Assembly (NCBI RefSeq): GCF_003668045.3 | Contig: NC_048597.1 | Span: forward strand, 125,758,942 to 125,822,941 | Direction: 5' to 3' | From: Cricetulus griseus | Taxonomy: Eukaryota; Chordata; Mammalia; Rodentia; Cricetidae | DNA length: 64,000 nt | Translations under genes and position numbers: made by a program | In this document: positions 9,561 through 22,132 of the stretch, one piece after another | Position numbering within the stretch: the stretch's first letter is position 1 | Layout: every line of letters begins with the position of its first letter | Notes under the pieces: model-generated | The model's database searches: none | The model's input: the letters and a program-made list of their open reading frames with translations, nothing else | Told to the model about the DNA's origin: nothing

Positions 9561-12113
9561 AATGTCAGTATTTTCATAAGTTCACATTTTTATACAATAG
9601 GGGTGATTTACAGATAAACACAGAGAAACAGTCTCAGAACTTTAAAACATCTACAAAACCATTTCATTTGTAAGTAATTTAATATAGAGGAAAGTTGAGA
9701 TTTGTACATGTGAGTTCAGGCACAAGGTACAGTCCATCCTGAGGCCAGTTGTTCCTCCTTAAATTCCTCCACTGCTGTGGTTCTCTGGAGCTCCTTCTCC
9801 TGATATGCACGCTATCATTTCTCCTGAGCCTTCTCCCACACTTTCTCTATTCTTCCTCATCCTGATAAAGCACAGCACACTGTCTACACTTGCTTTCCAG
9901 CAGATTATCTCAAAGCAAATACTGTCTCTGTCCCTTCCTAGTTGCAGGACTATGGAGAAGCTGCCTGAGCCACATGCTGCCTTACTCTGCATCTTCACAG
10001 AAGGGTCATTAGCATCTGACTCAAGAAAAAGAAGGAAAACATTCAAGTGTATTATGGTCTGGCACAGAGAATTTATCAGCCGTGATTGCTGTTTTCACCT
10101 TCATGAAACAGTTTCTTGATTAGAAATTAGTACCTCTTTACATGTGCAAGTGCTGATGTACATCATATTCATATATGTACATATGTCCACACACCTGTCT
10201 GCCCGTCCACACACATTGGACTGTTGCATATAAATGGTCTATTTACATTTTCATTTTCTATTTCATTCCAATAAACCTGACAGAGTCAGTTTAAGAGAAC
10301 CTGATAGGCTGGCTTCCCACAGAGAACATGTATTCAAGATAATGTTCACAGCTTGCTATAAATACTAGCCTACGATCACAACCTGACACAACCATAAAAT
10401 GTACTTTAAAAAGAAATATAGGAAATGGAAGGAATAATGGTGGCTGTAAGTTTATTCTAATACCTTCTGCAAAGAGGGAAGCGCGTGCATGAAATACCAT
10501 TGAACTGAATGCTGATACACAATCTGTCAAAACGTATTTCCAATTCTCATCTGAGGTTCAAATAACATTCTATTCTTGGAAATACCTTTTGTTCAAGGTG
10601 TCTCCTCTTCCCACACAGTTCAGTGAAATCACTTTTCTTTTGTTAAAATAAACTGTGCTGTCTAGAGATCATATGCCCGCTATCATTTATTTTAATTAGC
10701 CGGTGCAATTCAAATTAAAATTAAAGTATGTGCCAAACAAACTCCTCTTCTCTCCTATTGCTTTCAGGGTGATTTACCTTTGCCATGTTTTCAACACTGT
10801 TTTCCTGTCCATGCCTCTTCCCATGATACTAGGAGAGTATATGTACATAAGACCATGACTTTGAACTTCTATTTTTCTTAATGATTATGCTATTCTGTAG
10901 TTTAAACTTCATGTTTGAAGAATATAAACAGATGACATGAGGAATAAGGAAGTTGATTTGGAATATTGTCTTGTCCTGAAAAAAAAATATCCTTTTATAT
11001 AGCTCTGACAAAGACTGAAAACTTTTCTATCTGGAAGAGAATCTCACTATCAGTTGGTCTGCATATACATTCATTCATTGAGGTCTCTAATCAAGGGAGG
11101 GGATACTTGGGGTTTCTCAGTCATGTGTAAGCAGCACATTGCACAGAAGTCATTGGCATCAGAACTGTTGAGAAAGAGAGACCCAGTATCCTGTAACTAC
11201 AAAACATGTATTCCATCTGTCTCCTGATCATCCCCCAGATTCTATTACTTCCCTTGTGCATCAGTAGTAACATTCCTAGATGCTCACTTATGTTGCTCAG
11301 CCCTGAAAATTCTGAGAAGTACTGCACCAAGACTCTGTATTCAGACACACAGGGAAGAAATCAAATGTGTTGGGAGCTTATGCACAAAAGGCAATTCTCA
11401 TTCTGAGAATTGTTACTAAGACCTTTCTCTTTGCAAATATGTGCCAGATGACATGCTCAACTTTGTGCCCAAATTTGGATAACACGTGAGAACTATTTAT
11501 GTAAAACCTTGTGATGGAAACTTGGTTTATATTTTAGTGGTGCTTTTGAAAATTAATTCCAAATATAAAGTTCTAAGTCTGGTAGCACTGGTGCTTCGAT
11601 GCTTAATGATTTGTTCTGGACTCAACAAAAGTTATTTTCCACAGTAGCTTCAGGAAAAGATAACTAAAAAATAAATTTATTTGGTCTCTTTTTGTCTGAT
11701 TTCTTATTAGCCTACGTGGAAAAGCCAATGGCATATACTGCTCAAAGGTATGTCAAATACATGACCTAATTGTACTTCAAAACTCCTTATTAATGTCTAA
11801 TATCTATTTCAAATTGAATGGAAAGTCTCATATAAATCTTTATTAAAATGTGAGATAATAAAGAAGATGTCTTTATGAAGCCTATATCCCACGATCAGAA
11901 GATCTATTATTTCAATGTGCCCTGTATGTGATTGTTTCAATGAGATGGTATTTCTCAGTCCCGTCAGTCCGAAGTCTTTCATCTGAAGCACAATTGATAT
12001 GAGCATAGTCAATTATTTACTTACCATATGAACATGTGTTTTACATGACTTCAGTACTGTGACACCTGCCAGAACTTTAAGTTACATGTGGACCATCAGA
12101 GCCTCCTTTGAGC
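9561..12113. other. No gene recognised; possible conserved segment inside
   Basis: About 2.5 kb with no SINE, LINE or LTR that I can identify. Open frames of 60-104 codons occur on both strands without domain content or compositional difference from surroundings. 10620-10740 has unusual AT-rich homeodomain-like motifs mixed with rare CpG and is listed separately as a candidate conserved element. Confidence 0.5.
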
Positions 12114-12117
12114 AAAT

Positions 12118-12168
<51 letters not shown>

Positions 12169-12252
12169 TGAAATATAGGAAGAGAGAGCAGAGAGAGAGA
12201 GAGGGAGACAGAGACAGAGACAGAGAGAGAGACAGAGAGAGACCAAGATGGG

Positions 12253-12302
<50 letters not shown>
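12114..12302. repeat. (GA)n tract, left arm of an inverted pair
   Basis: Mostly AG dinucleotide repeat, interrupted by a unique core, AATGAAATATAGGAAG (12167-12182), and by GACAGA variants. The same core occurs inverted at 12852-12867. The left border CAAATGAAAG matches the inverted border of the other arm (CTTTAATTTG) with one difference. Confidence 0.95.
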
Positions 12303-12305
<3 letters not shown>

Positions 12306-12392
12306 GTTTATGCATGCGAAGGGTAAGTGCTCACATACTTGAGCCTGAATGAGCTAGTCAGACTAAGGAGGACATTGTGTGCTCCCTCTAAC

Positions 12393-12621
12393 ACATGGTT
12401 CTTCAACCTTCCTAAAGCCTCAACCCTTTAACATAGTTTCTCATGTTGTGGTGAACCTCAACCATAAAATTATTTCACTGTTACTTCATAACTGCAATCT
12501 TGCTACTATTGTGAATAATAATGTAAATATCTGCTTTTGTGATGGTCTCAGGTTGACCTCTGTAAAATGGTCATTCCATCCACCCCCAAAGGCAACAAGA
12601 CCCACCTGCTCAGAACCACTG
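12393..12621 (+). mobile_element. URR1-like hAT-Charlie MITE
   Basis: About 230 bases starting with a GGTTCTTCAACCTTCCTAA-type end and closing with CTCAGAACCACTG, the imperfect inverted ends of the rodent URR1 family. Internal hallmarks are present: CATGTTGTGGTGAACC, CAACCATAAAATTATTT and AATGTAAATATCTG. It is non-autonomous and carries no transposase. It lies in the loop between the two GA/CT arms. Confidence 0.88.
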
Positions 12622-12755
12622 CTCCAGCCATGTTTTTCTCCACTTATTGTCATGAGACCTAATTTCTCATAGCATCTGATGGTTAGCCAGCAGGCTCCCA
12701 GCATCTGCCTGTCTTCATTCCCTAGTGTTGAAGCTACAGAGACACAGACATGCCT

Positions 12756-12756
<1 letters not shown>

Positions 12757-12817
<61 letters not shown>

Positions 12818-12866
12818 ATCCCTCCCTCCCTTCTTTCTCTCTCTCTGCTCTCTTCCTATATTTCAT

Positions 12867-12901
<35 letters not shown>

Positions 12902-12914
12902 TTCTTTAATTTGT
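12757..12914. repeat. (CT)n tract, right arm of an inverted pair
   Basis: Pyrimidine-rich complement of the left arm: (TC)n, a CCCTCCCTCC segment, the inverted core (12852-12867) and a TC tail. Both borders and the core correspond to the left arm, so this looks like an inverted duplicate rather than an independent microsatellite. Confidence 0.95.
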
Positions 12915-12984
12915 TTGTTTCAATTTGTTTTTCAAGACAAGGATTCTCCCAATTAGCTCAGGAGATTATAGCCATGCACATAAC

Positions 12985-13405
12985 TTAAGTCCAAATGGAT
13001 CTAAGACCTCAACATAAATCCAGCCACACTGAGCCTCTTAGAAAAGAAAGTAGGTGGTACCCTCAAATGAATTGGTAGGGGAGACAACTTCCTCAACATA
13101 ACACCAGTAGCACAGACACTGAGATGAACAATTAACAAATGGGACCTCCTGAAACTGAAAAGCTTTTATAGGGCAAAAGACACAAAAGATATTTACCAAC
13201 CCCACATCTGACAGAGGGCTGATTTACAAAATATACAAAGAACTCAAGAAGCTAGTCACCAAAACACCAACTAACCCAATGAAAAAGGGGGTACAGATCT
13301 AAATAGAGAATTCTCAATAGAGGAATTTAAATGACTGAAAGACACTTATGAAAGTGCTCAACATACTTAGCTATCAGAGAAATGCAAATCTAAATCACTT
13401 TTTTT
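12985..13405 (+). pseudogene. LINE-1 ORF2 3'-terminal fragment
   Basis: The nucleotide text follows the rodent L1 ORF2 carboxy-terminal segment: AAGACCTCAACATAAATCCA, AATGGGACCTCCTGAAACTG, ACATCTGACAGAGGGCTGAT and ATCAGAGAAATGCAAATC. Multiple small deletions destroy the frame. It ends abruptly at a T/A-rich palindrome near 13401-13420. Confidence 0.92.
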
Positions 13406-16140
13406 TTTAAAAAAAATTTACATTTGCTGAATTGCAGTCAGGCAGACTGGTAACTTTCCATGTCTGAGGAGATATGACAGCTCCAATAAAAACACACTTA
13501 CCACAGAAAGTCTTTGCTTTAACTTTCTTTTCTTTTCCTTTCTTCTACCATACTGGCCCTTTCCTGCCACATTGAAAAAATTTTTCCAGAAAAGCTTAGG
13601 AAAATCTAAACACAGCAACTCAATCCCTTGAAAAAATTCTAGCAAAAACAACAACAAAACCTGCTCTCAGCAACATGATGGACATCCTTTTCAAAGGAAC
13701 CATATGTAAAATATTCATGTGTTGCTTCCAAAGTTAGTCATACAGGAGGGATGATGAGAGTGTAGGCTCTAGTATAAAAGCTGACACTGTTCAAGTCATC
13801 TTGATGAGACATTGGGTGACACTAAATGTTACATTAGTGGTAAGAAAGAAAAATCAACATCCTACTGGTCAGTTTCTGAGTGAAAATCAATGAAAGTAGA
13901 GACATGAGATCAATGAGGCCCATCTGATCTTAAATAGGCTGACCTTGAATTAGGAGATAGAGTCTGTACAATTCAATGAGAGAATGTACTAGAAAGTACA
14001 ATGGTCCAAAAGCATGCAAAACCTATTAATAGAAGATCACTAATATTAAACAAAATTGTGTGACAAGAAGAAAGTCTGGTCAAATATTTAATTCCCCATC
14101 ATTTCTCTGTCTTCATCCATTGAAGAGATTTTAATGGTCTTTGATAGTCAGATGATGGATGGAAGGTACTCAGCAAAGGTATGCTGTATATTATATATGT
14201 AATATTATATACAGTATACATACATATATATGAGCTCTAAAACATTGTAAGAAATAGCATATTTCTAAAGACTATCTCACTGTTGGATGCTTCTGAGCAT
14301 GTGGAAGCTGTATGGGGATAAATTGGTCCACAATTGAACAAGACAAGAAACTAAGGTGCATTCTTCTGGGAAAAGAATATCGACTTTCTGATATTATTAG
14401 ATTAAGGTGTCTGTTTCTTATTTCCAGTTATATGGTTCTCTTTATCAAGCAAATAATGTTCGATGTAGTAATTCTTTGAAAGTTAATTTTAAAATCACTG
14501 TCTAGCCTCTTTCCATAGTTAATGTAATATATGCATCTTTTCTAAGTCAAATTAGCAATCATAGTATTAGATAAAGCCTGAATATAAGAACCTAATTATT
14601 TCAAACTAATTATCTAATAGTGGTCACTTTCAAAGTAACAGGTAGGCTTATGCAATAGAAAGGATATGGCTGAATACTTCACTTTAAGATATCATCTTGT
14701 GGAGCATTGGAGGATCCCCTGTGAAGGCTTGATTCAGAATATAAAACTATACAATTGTACAAAAATAAAGGACTTTACAAGAATGCTTTATTTATAATTT
14801 ATAGTAAAACTTCTAATTATTTCATTCTGCTGTCCTGTATTAAATATTTCTACGTTCAGGGGTTTAGATTCATATATCCAGACCACACATACCCCATTGT
14901 GTCAATGAATATCTTGCAAAACTTCCTCTTCATTCAGGAAAATATATTAAAAGTCAAACAAATAAATTGTCTAATTTTATCAAAAGAACCTTCAAACATT
15001 ACTCAACATTAATCAAGTGGTATTTTCTTTTTCTGTGTTCATTTTCCTAAGAATTTTAATGAAATTGGTCTTTGACAATTTTGTATTTATGTAAAGTACG
15101 TTCTGTTACTATAACCTCTTCCCCTCTCTGAAATCCCTTTAACACCTATTATTCCCCCCCTAAAAGCATGTTATCCACAATCATGATTTTTTGTTTCTAC
15201 ACTAGCAATAACTACCTGGGACATGTTTGACAGTTGTTCTCTTAGTATAGATATAATCCTAAGATATTGTTGTATATAATGATTTCCTAGGGAATTTGGA
15301 TTTAAAGAGTCTTGTTCAAGGACTTAAAGAGGCAAACCTACTCAACAGTTTCTCAGTAGATGAAGATGCCTTCATAATCAGGAAATATGTTTCTATTTCA
15401 AATTCTTTGAAGAGTTACATAACTAGGCGAGAGGTCAGTTACTAAGTGGAGTTGTAGGTAGTTAATAATTGAGAAGTTAAATTAAGCACTGGAAGGGTTG
15501 GTCACAGTAAATACCAGGGCCAAAGGAATCCAAGAGTTTTCCCTGAGGTATTACCAACTGCATTGTGGGGAGAATAGTGGAGGATGAAATCATGTGTCCA
15601 GACAAGTCAACAAAAGAGTGTGAACTCATTCAGACCCCAAGGCTGTGTATTCTTGTATTTTTTTTCTTGGAAACAGAAAATTAATGGAAATTTGTTATCC
15701 TAACCCTTTTACTCTGCCTCAACTAATAGAAATACCTAAATTTAATTCACTGGGACAATATATCAATTTTTAAAAGAAAAAATTCTGAACTACTTTTCAT
15801 GGATACTTTCCTGATCTCTAACTGTTATGATGTTGGTGCTCAGTGCTCATAGCATTGGAGTTTTTGTCCTTAAGGATTTGAATGTTGCTACAGAATTGAC
15901 TTGTTTAACCTAGTACTATAAATCTTGTTTCATGGAAAACTAACTCCTCCCTTTACATGCTTTTCTCTTTTGGCCCTTACTATTTTCTGTAATTAGCAAC
16001 AACTAATACAGAACAGCATCATACTTTGCCCCATCCTCGGGCTTTCATATACTGTATGCTGAACTTTTCAGCTCCATGAGAGAACTATTAACTTGCCTCT
16101 GAGGGTTGGTACTGAAAAGTAACATTCTACTGGTGTTTCT
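13406..16140. other. No gene recognised
   Basis: AT-rich sequence with alternating-TA patches (14190-14235). No repeat family recognised and no exon-like structure. The largest open frame (14755-15012, 85 codons) is AT-biased and has no motif. Confidence 0.5.
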
Positions 16141-16154
16141 GCTGGATAAAGATA

Positions 16155-16235
16155 GTGATAATTGTGATGATGATGATGATGGTGGTATTAATGATGATGG
16201 TAATGGTGGTGATGAAGATGATGACAATGAAAATA
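16155..16235. repeat. Imperfect (GAT)n tract
   Basis: Degenerate GAT/GGT triplets. Because the unit is a triplet the reading frame stays open and yields an Asp-rich short peptide, which should not be read as a gene. Confidence 0.85.
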
Positions 16236-16639
16236 ACTATGAGAGTTTCAAGGGAATATTTTCTCTAGTGAAGGATAAAATTGTGGGGATACGTTGAATG
16301 TTTGGTTCTTTGCTAATTGTTCATATTGATGAATAATTGAAGATAATTGTCTTATCTCTTTTCTTTCCCTTGTAATATATCATCAAGATCACAAATTTTC
16401 TCAACTTTTTCATGTCATAGGTTGACAAACAGATATACCTATTTAATTTTGTTACTTTTAGACTCCATCTGACTCATAGCCCATTAAAATCCATGTCTTA
16501 TTTCTATGTAGCCTCCTGTAATTTATACAGTGTATTAACTTAATTCTTATTGTCCAAATGAAATGCTATGTATTGGAGGTTTTTTGTAAGGCACCCATCA
16601 TGATTATGATGTTGAATAATTCTCCAGGAAGAAAATGGT

Positions 16640-16800
16640 CATTGAGCAAAATGGCTCAGCAGTGTAGAGCTTGTATTTCTCTTCCAGAGGGACTGAGTTC
16701 AATTCCTGGCAAGCTTACAGTTACCATACAGTTCTAGAGGGTTGATGAATCACACTCATACACATAGGCATGTAAGCACACACAGATACAGACACATATG
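16640..16800 (+). mobile_element. B2-like SINE, diverged
   Basis: AATGGCTCAGCAGTGTAGAG (A-box-like) followed about 30 bases later by GAGTTCAATTCCTGGCAAGC (B-box-like) is the tRNA-derived head of B2/ID SINEs. A CA-rich tail follows. The central part is diverged, so subfamily is uncertain. Confidence 0.65.
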
Positions 16801-17635
16801 AGTTTTTATTGTTATCAAAAACTTGGGTTATTGAAACATCCAACCTAAGCTTCTGTTTGTTGAGAGTGAACTGCATCCAGCACATGAAGATTTAAGCAAC
16901 AGAAACAGCTGGGCAATTATTCTAAGCAAATAAAATGGTTGGTAGGAAAACTTCCAGCCAGAGTGAGTGCACTGCATCCATGTCAGATTTCAGGCTTCTC
17001 TTGCTGTTGTTAGTCATAAGCACAAAACCATCACAGACTAGTGGACCAGAAGTCACAAACATGAATTACCTTTCAGACTAGAAACACTCAGCCCTAAAGT
17101 GAAGCTGTGTCCATTGGAGATATTCCTATGCTTCCCCCATCCTCTAGAGCGCATCTAAATTCTTTCCTTCATAGATTCCATCTTAATGAAAACCAAGCTT
17201 CAAATACCACCCCCTACTTCTGTTTTTTCAGTTCACTCCTTTTAATGAATTCTTAATACTTTGGACCATCCACACAATCTAGAGTAAATTCTCTATTTAA
17301 AGATCCTTAATGATTCATACCTGAAAATGATCTTTTATGCTGTAAATATTCAAAATTTTCAGAAAGTAATATTCCATCTTTGAAGGACTATGAAAATGAC
17401 TGCCACACTCTTTTTAAGATGTTAAATAATCTAAGTAATTTTATTTTACTTTTTACAAATAGACTTTAAAATTAATGGCAACTGAAAGAAAAATATACAC
17501 AAAATTTGCTTTCATCTTTAATTTCTTTATGTAATGCTTTATTTGAAATTACTTGTCAGCTTTAAGAACATTCAAAATATAAATACAAATTTCCTATATG
17601 CTTTTATGTGGCTTCCCTACCTCACTTCATTTTAC

Positions 17636-17638
<3 letters not shown>
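16801..17638. other. No gene recognised
   Basis: Non-repetitive AT-rich DNA with no supported gene, RNA or mobile element. Confidence 0.5.

Positions 17639-17687
<49 letters not shown>
17639..17687. repeat. (TA)n microsatellite
   Basis: About 24 uninterrupted TA units; prone to cruciform extrusion and length errors. It creates an artificial Tyr-Ile repeat in the overlapping open frame. Confidence 0.98.
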
Positions 17688-17688
<1 letters not shown>

Positions 17689-19370
17689 CATTGAAGTGAC
17701 ATTACTCATGACCCTAATTTATGTGATGTTTCCCTTGCATCATCTTGCTGTCCTCCTTCCACTGCAATTATTGTCATGTCTCATTAGCATCTATGATCTC
17801 CAGCCTTAGTTTTCATGACTTTGACATTTTGAAAGATTTACCAATTAGTTTGTAGACTATTTCTCAGTCAGATTTGTGTGATATTTCATAATTAAATTCA
17901 TAGGTAATGCTGAACCTTTCTCAGTACATAACACCAGACAGTAAATGGTCTCAGAGTACCTTGCATTAATGATGTCCTTTTGATCAGTAGTCTAAGTAGT
18001 TTCTAAAAGTTTCTATAGGTGAAAGTTTCTATGTCCCACTTTTGATGAATACTTACAAGTGAGATGAAAGGTACTTGGGTCATTAACAACTAGCTACCTG
18101 AAGGAATAATAACTTCACTTTTTCTTTAAAATAAAATTCACAATTTTATTTAATACTAATACCTAATTATACTTTAATCTGGGTAGGAAGAAAATATTTA
18201 AGAATGGGGAAATGTTTGTTAAACATTTATATTATATTGTAATCTTTAAGGTGGAGATATATATACTTATATACTTAAAAAAGAGATATCTAGCAAAATA
18301 CCGACTAAAAAATATTACAGGAGAATTTCTCCAAAAATTTTTACAACTTAAGTTGATAATAGGTTTATATTCATCCAGTATTTTTATTCTCATTTTCAAA
18401 ACATCTGATTAATCCCCATCTTCCCCAGGTCTTTAACTATCATTTCCTATATGTCCTATTAAAACACAAAGCTTTGTAGTATTTCATTATTCGGTATTTC
18501 ATATTCATATATCATACCATCTAATCAGTGGATTAAGTTATTAAAATCAGGATGCATTACCCATAACATGCATATGCATTAAAAACCAGGGATTCACAAA
18601 TTCTCCTAAAACACAGGAAAGGGAACACTGTCCTTTGAGCACATTCTACATGTGCTAATACTGAAATAATATAAATTTGAAGAATGTACCTCAGTGGTTC
18701 TTAGGAATATGGGTATAGCAGTATGAACGAACTATTTAATGTAATATAGGAATGCATAAAAATTACGATGGTTCATAACAAGGTAGAATTTTTACCTACA
18801 ACAGTTTAAAAAGCATTTAAAATATCACATTATCTCAAAAGTGAAAGGGAAAATACATAGCTATTTGAATACAGAGAAAAGTTTTTAGTTGACTATATCA
18901 AGATTAAAACTCTCAATGAAGTAAGACAAGAAGGAATGTTCCTGTGATTGGTAAGGGACATGCACAAAATCCCTGCTGGCATTTTGCTTACTGAAAGGAG
19001 ACTGGAGTCTTCTGACTAAGCTGCAGAAGAGGAGGAGGCTGTCCCTTCTTCCTCCTTTACCCCATATGGAACAGGAAATCCTTACCAGGGAAATTATGCA
19101 AAAGCACATGAATTACAGGCATCTATATAGTGATGGGCATTTGCAATCATCTCTTTTAGCAAATGATGTGCCCCCCCAACTTCTCTTACAATACATTTAT
19201 CTAACTGATCTAATTGTGCTCACGTTTTGGAGTATCATTTGGTGCTTTGATATGTGTGCACTCTGCATTTATTTCAGGAAAGGTATTTATATGTGTCTCC
19301 TCAAACACTTGTCAGTTCTATTAGTAAAGCAATTGGGATCCTCTATCCCACCTGTCTTGAATGTCTTGAA
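17688..19370. other. No gene recognised
   Basis: AT-rich, stop-rich DNA. The open frame at 19066-19407 (113 codons) runs into the solo LTR and has no domain. No repeat family identified. Confidence 0.5.
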
Positions 19371-19376
19371 CACTAT

Positions 19377-19658
19377 TGTAGGGAGACACCCTGGCCCCAC
19401 CCAATAGTCCTGGGACAGGTGCCAGGTGGACCCGGGACTCACCCATAACGTGTGGTGAAGGAAAGCCAGGGTGACGTAAGAGAAGCTTCTTAAGGGCTGC
19501 ATATGGAGACCCTGGCCCCTTCTCTCTAGCCACGCTAGGTGGGTTCCTGTGACCTCGCTCTGGCCTGCGTTTTGCCCTGGTGCTTTCTTGAATAAAGAAA
19601 TCTTACCATCACGGACTACAGTTCATCTTTGAGCGCACGCTGCACACAATAATCTTCA
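19377..19658 (+). mobile_element. Solo LTR with perfect 6-bp target duplication (ERVK-like)
   Basis: A 282-base block that begins TGTAGGGAGACACC and ends in CA. The identical hexamer CACTAT lies on both sides (19371-19376 and 19659-19664). It is GC-richer than its surroundings, with several CpGs, and has an AATAAA at 19591-19596 followed by a short U5-like tail with GAGCGCACGCTGCACAC. A 6-bp duplication is typical of beta-like (class II, ERVK/IAP-type) retroviruses. The intact hexamer suggests a fairly recent insertion. The family name is inferred from structure, not from a library match. Confidence 0.85.
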
Positions 19659-19904
19659 CACTATCATACAAGGCATTAACCTGACTGCCCTACTCTATGG
19701 TGACATCAGAACTCATTTCCCCCATGTAACTGGAGCTTAGCACCCTTTAATTAGCATTTCCCAATCCATTTCCTCATTCTCCCATCTTCTAGGAGGCATT
19801 ACTCCATTCTCAACTGCTGTAAAGTCAACCCCTGAGATTACTTGTAAACTAAGAGAACAGGATACTCTTGTCAATAGCTGACCTTTTGTGTTGTGTTGGG
19901 ACAT

Positions 19905-20110
19905 GCTGTGACTGAAGAGAATGTTTCCTGGACATCTGTAGGGTGTAGGTAGGCTACTCCTGCACTGATTTTTTTTTTTTTTCTGGATGATCTGTCCATC
20001 ATTTAAAGAGAGATTTTAAAGTTCTTTGCTCTTATTGATTTGGCATCTCTCCCCACTTAAGGTCTTTTTAATACTGGAGAATGCACATCAACAACAAACA
20101 TACATATGCA
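19905..20110 (-). pseudogene. Diverged LINE-1 ORF2 fragment, minus strand
   Basis: TCTGGATGATCTGTCCATC preceded by GGACATCTGTAGG and followed by an AAAGAGAGATTTTAAAGT block resembles the inverted endonuclease-to-RT spacer of L1 ORF2, where TAGATGATCTGTC and GTTGAAGTCTCC occur. The match is weak and short. Confidence 0.45.
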
Positions 20111-20244
20111 TATATATGCACATATATAATCATAAATTATTGTGATTGAATCTGTCCCTTTGTTGCTATATGACAATCATTCCTTCTTATTCTTTCTACT
20201 GGCCTTAGGTTTCCTTACCATGAAATGTCTTTTTTTTTTTTCCA

Positions 20245-20625
20245 TCTATGTGAGTTTATATTTGATTACGACAAAATATCTGAGCTAGGGATTATAGCTA
20301 TAGAAAAGAAGTTTGTGTAAACTCAGTTTTGGAAGCTAAGCATCCAAATAGCAGAGTTGTTTCCTGATGAGGACTTGCCTGGCTGAGTCCCATCATAATG
20401 GCACAACTCAGGCCAGTGTGAAAGAGGCTGATCACCTGGGAATGACAGGAAGCCAAACATACAACAGAGGGCACACTGCTGTCATGTGAGATCTTTTAAA
20501 AGATTTTCCAAGTCATGCTTTCAGTAGGTTAAAGACTGCCCAAACCCTCACTCCAGAGGTCCTGGCACCTCTGCAAATCTCCATGCTGAGGGCCAAGCTT
20601 CCAATATGGGATTCTTGAAAAAGCA
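20245..20625 (-). mobile_element. MaLR-like LTR (MLT1/MST type), minus strand
   Basis: Read inverted, it has the order of mammalian MaLR LTRs: ACAAAATATCTGAG-type terminus (20262-20275), a CTCAGTTTTGGAAGC segment, a CATCATAATGGC segment, and CCAATATGGGATTCTTG at the other end. These correspond to the R/U5 tail and U3 head of MLT1/MST elements. Divergence is high and no internal sequence is present. Confidence 0.55.
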
Positions 20626-21222
20626 CTGGCCTGACATATTTGTTCTATGATTGACGTAGATACCAACTGAATTTATTGCCTTTGGTACATAATTTTTCTA
20701 TAATTTAAAACAAATATAGTTTAAATATCATATGATATTGATTTCAAAACTTATATAGTTTTTAATCTTGATTTTAATATATAGCATCCCTGATAAATGC
20801 AGTAATATAAATTCTGTGAGCAATGTTTGGTGAAATACTTTGACCAGGAAAATCTGAATTTTTAGGCATGAAAATCACTTCACTACCATCTTTGTTGATC
20901 TAATTAAAAATGAACTGAAGCTATGCATCTTCAAAGTTGGCAAAATTGCAGTTTTTGTTGAGGAAGAAAAATTAGACCATATTTCAAGAAAATTGGTTAG
21001 TTATATCTGAAATAGAAGGTTTGAAAATTCTGCACTAGAATATCTATAAGAAGTGATTTCTTATTTCTGTTCACTTGCCACCTCAACTAGCTTCTCTTTG
21101 AAGGAATCAAAAATTCCTCATATGAGGTAATTATACGGGAATATATACTGTAGCTAAAATGAATCTATATGGATAAATATATAATATCAATGAGGAAACA
21201 TAAACAGACTGAACTATTTTTT

Positions 21223-21267
<45 letters not shown>

Positions 21268-22064
21268 CATTCCTATGTTTTCAATACATTTCACCATTAT
21301 AGAAGCAATGGTTATAAGAGGCTATGTGTAGTGCATTTTAAATGTGTAAATGTTGCCTAAAGGTTTCTATTAGGAAATGAACGACTGCTACACGTACTTC
21401 TTACTTCTGGCCAGTGTGCCCTTGTAATGCATTCTTTCAGGGGGAAGTTTTAAAGAAGCTTTTCTCATTGAGCCAATTTGGCAGTAGGCATGTGCACTCA
21501 GCATTCTTCCAACCAGCCTACTGTACTGGTAAAGGATAGAGGTTTATTTAGAACATGTAACTTGGCTTTAATAGCTAAGGTAAATATGGTGGAGCAACAT
21601 CAAAGAAAAACAAAAGCCTTTTTAAGGGGTACTGTGGAAAAAGAGCAAACCCAAATTTGAATCAAGCACTTCTCTCTCTGTCTTCCATTTATCCCCAGCA
21701 AAGAACAAGAAAACATATTATGTGAAAGCAGTGAGCCCCATGTTTTAGGGAGAGACCCTTTGACAAAAATCAGTAGTGGATTGCTCCTGAGAAACATCTG
21801 TGCTTGATTTTGGTCTCCACATTCACGTTCATACATGTGTACCCATGCATATATGTATACAAACAATAAATGATCAAATTGTATCAAATTTTACAAGGAA
21901 AAATGGATTTTACTGACCCTTTATGACCCAGAAAAGCACTCAAAAACATGAACATAAGTAAGAAGCCTATGTGGTTTCTAACATTAATGTTAGGTAATTA
22001 TACAATTGTGTTTAATGCCTCTGCTTTTAGTAAATATTTAACTATATTTATATTTGACTAACTC
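20626..22064. other. No gene recognised; contains a (TA)n tract
   Basis: AT-rich DNA. A (TA)n microsatellite occupies about 21226-21262. The two opposing open frames near 21478-21887 (60 and 95 codons) have no domain or repeat match. Confidence 0.5.
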
Positions 22065-22083
22065 ATACACACACACACACACA

Positions 22084-22130
<47 letters not shown>
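22065..22130. repeat. (CA)n microsatellite
   Basis: About 32 CA units with one interruption (CTCA) near 22085. Confidence 0.98.

Positions 22131-22132
<2 letters not shown>

Noticed and set aside
12082..12315. Ser/Leu-repeat proteins in the GA/CT tracts
   Set aside because: They are translations of dinucleotide repeats; similar frames occur in every GA or CA tract of the window.
16106..16297. Asp-rich acidic protein
   Set aside because: Product of a degenerate GAT triplet repeat which keeps a frame open by chance.
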